Source: CAWUKV01 sp963923025
GTDB lineage: Bacteria; Cyanobacteriota; Cyanobacteriia; Phormidesmidales; Phormidesmidaceae
DNA: 18,615 nt
Direction: 5' to 3'
NCBI GenBank assembly: GCA_963923025.1
Contig: CAWUKV010000108.1
Location: forward strand, 1-18,615
Shown: one piece after another, positions 14,655 through 18,615 of the stretch
Layout: every line of letters begins with the position of its first letter
Numbering within the stretch: position 1 is the stretch's first letter
The notes under the pieces: model-generated
The model's database searches: none
What the model saw: only the letters and a program-made list of their open reading frames with translations
What the model was told of the DNA's origin: nothing
Made by a program: the position numbers and the translations under genes

Positions 14655-15212
14655 CTAGGCCACCTTTTGCTCAACGCCAAAGCCCACAAGAGACAACCGC
14701 TCTAACGGCTGGTCGGCGGGCGGACGCACATAGTTAAAGATGCGGCGGATGCGCATGGCCGGGTTGATTAGCGTGATGGAGTCTACCGAAACCGTTTTAG
14801 TGTAGTTGGTGGTCATCAGCAGTTCCCGCGTGGCGGCATCGAAGCGGAAGTGAGAGATAATCGGACGGTCTTCTTCGTAGGCGCGATCGCGCAGATAATC
14901 CCCCTCTAGCTGACCATCCTGCTGTGAGTTGACAACAAACATTAGGTTTAGCGCCATCGACACCCGCTCCCCCTTTTCTGAGACGGTATCAAACGCCAGC
15001 CGAAAGCCCGGCGACCCTTCAATATTTTCAGCCACGCCGTACTGGTTATCGTTCAGCACCTTTTGCTTGAGTTCCGTCGTCAGGGGCGAAACCTGAAAGT
15101 CCGTATGGGAGCGTTCAACCTCGTTGTGGCTGAGGTAGTGATAGGTGCGATCGCTGGCCCAGCGTCCAACGCAGTGGTCAAAAAACTGGTGGAAGGTTTC
15201 GAGAGGCATCAT
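14655..15212 (-). CDS. CpcS/CpeS-family phycobiliprotein lyase
   Basis: 185 residues. Lyases of this family attach phycobilins to a conserved cysteine (usually Cys84) of phycobiliproteins. The N-terminus FHQFFDHCVGRWASDRTYHY matches the family's F-F-x-x-x-x-G-x-W-x-S-x-R-T-x-H-Y opening; the central FNLAFD-like GFRLAFDTVSEKGERVSMAL and the MRIRRIFNYVRP strand with a basic pair fit the lipocalin-like barrel. Which subfamily (CpcS, CpcU, CpeS) is not certain, so no symbol is given. Two adjacent ATG codons (15212, 15209) are possible starts. No phycobiliprotein genes are in the window; the partner in the putative transcript is the GNAT gene. Confidence 0.88.
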   Translation of the reverse strand: MMPLETFHQFFDHCVGRWASDRTYHYLSHNEVERSHTDFQVSPLTTELKQKVLNDNQYGVAENIEGSPGFRLAFDTVSEKGERVSMALNLMFVVNSQQDGQLEGDYLRDRAYEEDRPIISHFRFDAATRELLMTTNYTKTVSVDSITLINPAMRIRRIFNYVRPPADQPLERLSLVGFGVEQKVA

Positions 15213-15393
15213 AGTGGGTCTAGAGTGCGAGTCTTCGGCATTTTAACTCAAAGGTTTGCCAAGTCCATGTATCCACGGTTTACAGCCTTAAACGCAGCAA
15301 ACCAGAAAAGCGCTAACCTAGGCTAAAAGCATTGTTTGTGTTTGCAAGGTCTGCATGTCTGCAAGGCAGCCAACTTAAGGGTTGTATCAACCT

Positions 15394-15963
15394 ATGGTCG
15401 CCACTCAGCAGCTTCCCAAACTTACACCACAGGAGTATCTCGACTGGGAGGCTCAACAGCCCCTACGCTATGAATACTTCCAGGGGGAAGTCTTTGCGAT
15501 GGCGGGTGGCACGCTACCCCGTGCAGACATTGCTGTGAATATTATTGACCAGCTTCGCTCGCCGCTAAAAGGGCACTGTAAGGTCCGAAACTCTGATGCT
15601 AAAGTCGGCATCACTGACGATGGACCCTTTGTATACCTAAACGTGAGCGTGACCTGCGATGAACGCGATCACACAGCTCAAAAATTTTCTCGCTACCCCT
15701 GCCTGGTGGTCGCAGTCATGTCGTCTGGCACAGAAGCCTACAACCGGGGTGGAAAGTTTGCACTTTACCGACAGATAGAAACGCTGCAAGAGTATGTGCT
15801 ATTTGGATCAGAGAGTAAAACGATAGAGGTCTTGCGGCGGGATGGTCAGAACGGTTGGACATTCACACCCTACGGAGAATTTGACCGGATTGAGCTAGCA
15901 AGCGTAGGGGTAACGATTACGGTAGAGGATGTTTACAAAGATGTTGTCTTTGCCAAAACTTAG
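15394..15963 (+). CDS. Uma2-family (DUF820) protein with altered catalytic core
   Basis: 189 residues from ATG at 15394 (MVATQQLPKLTPQEYLDWE, the usual family opening); a TTG at 15382 is less likely. Uma2 proteins have a PD-(D/E)XK nuclease fold and are abundant in cyanobacteria. Here the usual P-D of the core strand is Leu-Asn (YLNVSVTCDE, Asn83), and the Glu of the E-V-L-S motif is Ala (VVAVMSSGTEAY, Ala107); Glu27 and Lys121 remain. The usual active site therefore appears lost, although the frame is intact for its full length. It may be an inactive paralogue, decaying or repurposed. The second Uma2 gene in the window keeps these residues. Confidence 0.9.
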   Translation: MVATQQLPKLTPQEYLDWEAQQPLRYEYFQGEVFAMAGGTLPRADIAVNIIDQLRSPLKGHCKVRNSDAKVGITDDGPFVYLNVSVTCDERDHTAQKFSRYPCLVVAVMSSGTEAYNRGGKFALYRQIETLQEYVLFGSESKTIEVLRRDGQNGWTFTPYGEFDRIELASVGVTITVEDVYKDVVFAKT

Positions 15964-16009
15964 CTTTTCTCCAAGATGGAGCAGTTGACCATGAACGAGC
16001 CCTAAACAA

Positions 16010-16088
16010 AATTGATCTGTAGCTAACTGGCTTGCTCAAATTCCTGATAGCCCCCTTGTGTACGGCGTAGGTGAGCTACAGATCAATT
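16010..16088. repeat. 79-base inverted-repeat element (MITE-like or terminator)
   Basis: AATTGATCTGTAGCT (16010-16024) and its exact complement (16074-16088) are 15-base perfect inverted repeats, and 17 of 18 positions match when extended inward. The centre is 49 bases. It lies between two convergent genes. Read leftward, TTTTGTTT follows the hairpin, so it could help terminate the gene at 16112-16570; the long centre and terminal symmetry also suit a small non-autonomous mobile element. No clear target duplication or second copy is visible here. Confidence 0.6.
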
Positions 16089-16111
16089 ACTTCCCTTTGG
16101 CTCAGTCGTCG

Positions 16112-16570
16112 CTAAAACGAAGAAAGAGCCTGCTGCCAATACTCAGGTAGCTTTTCGCAGTATTGTTTCTCCATCCATCTAGTCGAGGAGTAGGCAAACT
16201 CCTCTGAACTTAAGAGATTTCCAGTAGGCGGATCGAAAACAACAAAAGGTTGCAAGTGGGCAAGGTTATTAACTAAAGGCCAGAAATCCTCTAGATAAGC
16301 TCTTTTTATAGATACAGATATGACTGGATCTCCTTTCATTAGGTAGGTTACGAACCGTCCCTTTCCTTCTCTATGTGGATAGAAATAATCTAATCCACAC
16401 CGTCCTTGCACAGGTGGAACAAACCCATCTGAAGCACTGAGTAGTTTGATAATGTCTTGAAGATGCCCCAGTGCCAGAGCTGCTTCAGCGTTGATAGCCT
16501 GTATTCTTTCAGAAATAGGTATATCTAAAAAGGCAGGGTTTACTCGGAAAAGTGATAGCTGATTGCCCAT
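16112..16570 (-). CDS. Hypothetical protein, AT-rich
   Basis: 152 residues. AGGGGA lies about 8-10 bases before the ATG at 16570, a good Shine-Dalgarno. The protein is soluble-looking, with a helical N-terminal half (ERIQAINAEAALALGHLQDI) and an aromatic, mixed C-terminal half (GLDYFYPHREGKGRFVTYL; YCEKLPEYWQQAL). I recognise no family. Codon use favours A/T endings compared with its neighbours, which suggests recent arrival. It sits between two Uma2 genes, next to the inverted-repeat element, and shares an 81-base divergent promoter region with the second Uma2 gene. Confidence 0.65.
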   Translation of the reverse strand: MGNQLSLFRVNPAFLDIPISERIQAINAEAALALGHLQDIIKLLSASDGFVPPVQGRCGLDYFYPHREGKGRFVTYLMKGDPVISVSIKRAYLEDFWPLVNNLAHLQPFVVFDPPTGNLLSSEEFAYSSTRWMEKQYCEKLPEYWQQALSSF

Positions 16571-16580
16571 TAATATATCC

Positions 16581-16598
16581 CCTGAGCTGCCTGAGCTG
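16581..16598. repeat. Tandem 9-base repeat in divergent promoter
   Basis: CCTGAGCTG occurs twice back to back between the divergent starts at 16570 and 16652. It adjoins the Shine-Dalgarno of the leftward gene. Could be a binding site pair or a simple duplication. Confidence 0.5.
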
Positions 16599-16651
16599 TA
16601 TCACCAGCCCGTGTCAACGCTACACTAAACCCAGTCGCTGAGAAATCAAAC

Positions 16652-17212
16652 ATGGTTTCTGCCCACCCCCTCCGCTGGACTACTGCCGATCTGGAGCTTT
16701 TCCCAGACGATGGCAAACGCTATGAAATTATTGATGGAGAGCTATTTGTGACCCGGTCTCCACATATTCGCCATCAGGGCGTTGGCGATGCGATTTGTTC
16801 GAAGCTTCGTGTTTGGTCAGAGCAGTCACAGCTAGGCAATGCCTTCACGGGCGTTGGTATTATCTTTACTGACTCGGACAATGTCATTGCTGACGTCGTG
16901 TGGGTATCCCACGAGCGCTACGACGAAATTGTGGACAGCTCTGGACATCTGCGTGGGGCACCAGAGTTAGTGGTTGAAGTTCTGAGTGCGTCAGCACAGG
17001 ACCAACGGCGAGATCGCGAGCTGAAGCTGAAGCTTTACTCTATTCAGGGCGTAAAGGAGTACTGGATTGCGGATCGGCAGGGTCCCGCATTAGAGCTACA
17101 CCGTCGAGAGGGTAGTCAGCTGCAGCGGGTGGCGACGCTGTACGAAGAGGATGTCGTTACTAGCCCAATACTGCCGGGGTTTAGTAGCCGGGTTGGTGAG
17201 TTCTTTGTCTAG
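16652..17212 (+). CDS. Uma2-family (DUF820) putative endonuclease
   Basis: 186 residues. The PD-(D/E)XK core looks intact: Glu25 (RYEIIDGE), Asp81 (VIADVVWVS), Glu109 in VVEVLS, and Lys125/Lys127 (ELKLKLYS), followed by the family's G-V-K-E-Y-W-I-A-D. The family is widespread in cyanobacteria, often in many copies, and is named for a nuclease fold; biological targets are not known. ATG at 16652 has only a weak Shine-Dalgarno. Its last 32 bases overlap the convergent pentapeptide gene. It shows the catalytic residues that the paralogue at 15394-15963 lacks. Confidence 0.92.
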   Translation: MVSAHPLRWTTADLELFPDDGKRYEIIDGELFVTRSPHIRHQGVGDAICSKLRVWSEQSQLGNAFTGVGIIFTDSDNVIADVVWVSHERYDEIVDSSGHLRGAPELVVEVLSASAQDQRRDRELKLKLYSIQGVKEYWIADRQGPALELHRREGSQLQRVATLYEEDVVTSPILPGFSSRVGEFFV

Positions 17213-17582
17213 GCTCAAAGTCCTGACAGCCTTCGCAGGGTCCCAGTGGGTTGATAGCACAGCGCAGTAACGGTGATTGGGCATTGTGAATGCAGTCAGG
17301 GTCGCCTAGCACCTCGTCAGCCGGGAGGATGATGCGGTCGAGCTGCGTGTTGATGTAGGTGCAGGTACGTTGCGATCGCACTCGAAAATCGGCTTCTGTC
17401 AGACAAGCCCCGCTAAAATCGCAGGTCATCAGTCGGGCATTGGCAAAGTTGGCCTGATAGAGGTAAGCCCCTCGAAAGTCGCAGCAAAAGAGAACCGCCC
17501 CCCGGAAATCGGCACAGGCCAACGCCTGATAGCTAAAGTCGTGCAGTATTAGCTGCTCACCGCGATAGTTTTTTCGAGACAT
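17181..17582 (-). CDS. Pentapeptide-repeat protein with Cys-rich C-terminal tail
   Basis: 133 residues. Residues about 12-66 contain consecutive pentapeptide units centred on D/N-F (LHDFS, CADFR, CCDFR, QANFA, TCDFS, EADFR), enough for about two to three coils of a right-handed beta-helix. The tail has Cys97-x10-Cys108-x7-Cys116-x2-Cys119 (LRCAINPLGPCEGC), a motif I recall at the ends of several cyanobacterial proteins and which may bind metal. Ten cysteines in all. Function unknown. Upstream, GTAGC/GCTAC with an inner TAT/ATA (17598-17619) is a possible operator. The 3' end overlaps the Uma2 gene by 32 bases. Confidence 0.88.
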   Translation of the reverse strand: MSRKNYRGEQLILHDFSYQALACADFRGAVLFCCDFRGAYLYQANFANARLMTCDFSGACLTEADFRVRSQRTCTYINTQLDRIILPADEVLGDPDCIHNAQSPLLRCAINPLGPCEGCQDFEPRQRTHQPGY

Positions 17583-17597
17583 GTTTCCGAGACACCA

Positions 17598-17619
17598 GTA
17601 GCTATATGGATAACGCTAC
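17598..17619 (-). promoter_or_regulatory. Palindrome upstream of pentapeptide gene
   Basis: GTAGC (17598-17602) and GCTAC (17615-17619) flank an inner TAT-GG-ATA, starting 15 bases before the ATG at 17582. Possible operator or leader hairpin; low certainty. Confidence 0.3.
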
Positions 17620-17673
17620 AGGATATTGACAACATGGCAGATACTGGAACTCAACGCCAATTGTGCACGTTTC

Positions 17674-18597
17674 TCAACATTGGTGCTGTCGTCGGTAGCC
17701 CACTGCGCCCAGCAGTCCCAGCCCTAGCAGCAGAGCAGGTTCTGGAACAGACTGAGTTGAATGTTTCTCCTGAGTCAGCGCAACTGCCTCTACCCAGGTG
17801 GGGGTGCCATTAACCCCTGGCCCCCTAAATTGAAAGTTCAGAGCCTCAAAAATTGGATCGTACACGGTCCCCTCAACATCAACCCAACCGTCAGCCTCTA
17901 TGAGTAGCGGATTGTTGCCACGACGCGTAGACATCGCCTGCCAATCGTTACCGTTCCAGAAAGACAAGCTGACTTCGCTCACGTTGCCCACTTGCTCTAG
18001 TCTCAAGCGATACTGCTCAACCGCATCGGCATGATTCGGATACCTAAACTGAGTTAAGGGATACTCCAACCCTTCTGGGTCGACACCTGGGATAAAGCCC
18101 GGATCGAGGTACATACGGTGAAAGACCGTAGGTGCTTCTGGTCTCAGCCAGACGCGCAATTCGGCATCTTCATCGACCCGAAGCGTACCGTTGGGGCAGG
18201 TTCCAGCTGTGTCGATAGGTAGGACATCATTTGTGCCTCTATCCCAACAAACGGGAGCATTGTCTGCAAACTGGAGCGAAGCCCAATAAGCATCCCTCTC
18301 ACGATGGGCCATGTTCGGAAAAACACCCGCCCAGTAAAGGCTTATCGCGCCATCGTCTAGGCTGAGTGGCTGGTCAAGCTGATACCGGGCCCGACCATAG
18401 CTACCCGTATCTTGATGCGTCAGGACACCGTTCGAAATCTCTACCCGACCCTCCATCTGCCAGCCCGCGTCCGTGTCAAAGTTGTCGCTGAAAATAACAG
18501 TTTCGTCCAAGCCTGTCTGGAAACTAAACGCAACGGCACGCGTTGGCAGTAGTAACAGTCCAGATAACAATAGCGTTCTTAACAGAGATAGCTTCAT
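17674..18597 (-). CDS. Secreted PEP-CTERM sorting domain protein
   Basis: 307 residues. An N-terminal signal peptide (MKLSLLRTLLLSGLLLLPTR, cleavage near AVA-F at about residue 23) directs export. The mature part looks like a beta-sandwich of the concanavalin/LamG type (FSDNFDTDAGWQMEGRVEIS). The C-terminus is a PEP-CTERM signal: V-P-E-P (284-287), hydrophobic helix (288-301) and Arg-Arg (302-303), ending in QHQC. Such tails are cut by exosortases, usually in organisms making exopolysaccharide, so a cell-surface or extracellular matrix role is inferred. No exosortase gene is in the window. The start at 18597 is the first residue of a clean signal peptide, 18 bases from the window edge. Confidence 0.93.
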   Translation of the reverse strand: MKLSLLRTLLLSGLLLLPTRAVAFSFQTGLDETVIFSDNFDTDAGWQMEGRVEISNGVLTHQDTGSYGRARYQLDQPLSLDDGAISLYWAGVFPNMAHRERDAYWASLQFADNAPVCWDRGTNDVLPIDTAGTCPNGTLRVDEDAELRVWLRPEAPTVFHRMYLDPGFIPGVDPEGLEYPLTQFRYPNHADAVEQYRLRLEQVGNVSEVSLSFWNGNDWQAMSTRRGNNPLLIEADGWVDVEGTVYDPIFEALNFQFRGPGVNGTPTWVEAVALTQEKHSTQSVPEPALLLGLGLLGAVGYRRQHQC

Positions 18598-18615
18598 GGC
18601 TCTACTAGGATTTTT

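Overview
This window reads as a piece of a filamentous-type cyanobacterial chromosome (Leptolyngbya/Nodosilinea-like; genus is a guess). Direct evidence: a 38-codon psbI gene for photosystem II, a CpcS/CpeS-type phycobiliprotein lyase, several protein families largely restricted to cyanobacteria (DUF3769, DUF4912, DUF2358, Uma2), and eight copies of the cyanobacterial HIP1 octamer GCGATCGC (3269, 5189, 7837, 10184, 12054, 14883, 15147, 17372). No rRNA, tRNA, CRISPR array or transposase gene was seen.

Layout. 1-993 (-): 5' part of a CrtI-type phytoene desaturase, cut by the window edge. 1292-1975 (-): conserved cyanobacterial protein of unknown function. 2183-4450 (-): large LptD/OstA-like DUF3769 outer-membrane protein, preceded by psbI (4595-4711, -) with an intrinsic terminator between them. 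5156-6016 (+): cdsA, converging with and overlapping a DUF2993 protein (6013-6723, -). 7293-8546 (+): DUF4912 protein behind a 569-base leader region rich in short repeats and followed by two hairpins, the second a textbook terminator. 8726-10115 (+): a three-gene run (unknown, DUF2358, DUF2513).

10166-13390 (-) is the most notable part: a compact operon urc1-urc4-upp. URC1 (a GTP cyclohydrolase II paralogue) and URC4 (DUF1688) define the URC pathway of uracil catabolism known from yeasts and some bacteria, and uracil phosphoribosyltransferase supplies its UMP entry step. The first two genes overlap as TAATG. Upstream is a plausible NtcA-type promoter (GTT-N8-TAC, 23 bases, TAGTTT), suggesting that uracil is used as a nitrogen source under nitrogen control. 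This is inference from sequence.

13862-15212: a small two-helix membrane protein (+), then a GNAT acetyltransferase and a phycobiliprotein lyase (-). 15394-17582 looks accessory: two Uma2-family genes, one lacking the canonical acidic catalytic residues, an AT-rich orphan gene, a 79-base inverted-repeat element and a Cys-rich pentapeptide-repeat protein. The window ends with a secreted PEP-CTERM protein (17674-18597, -).
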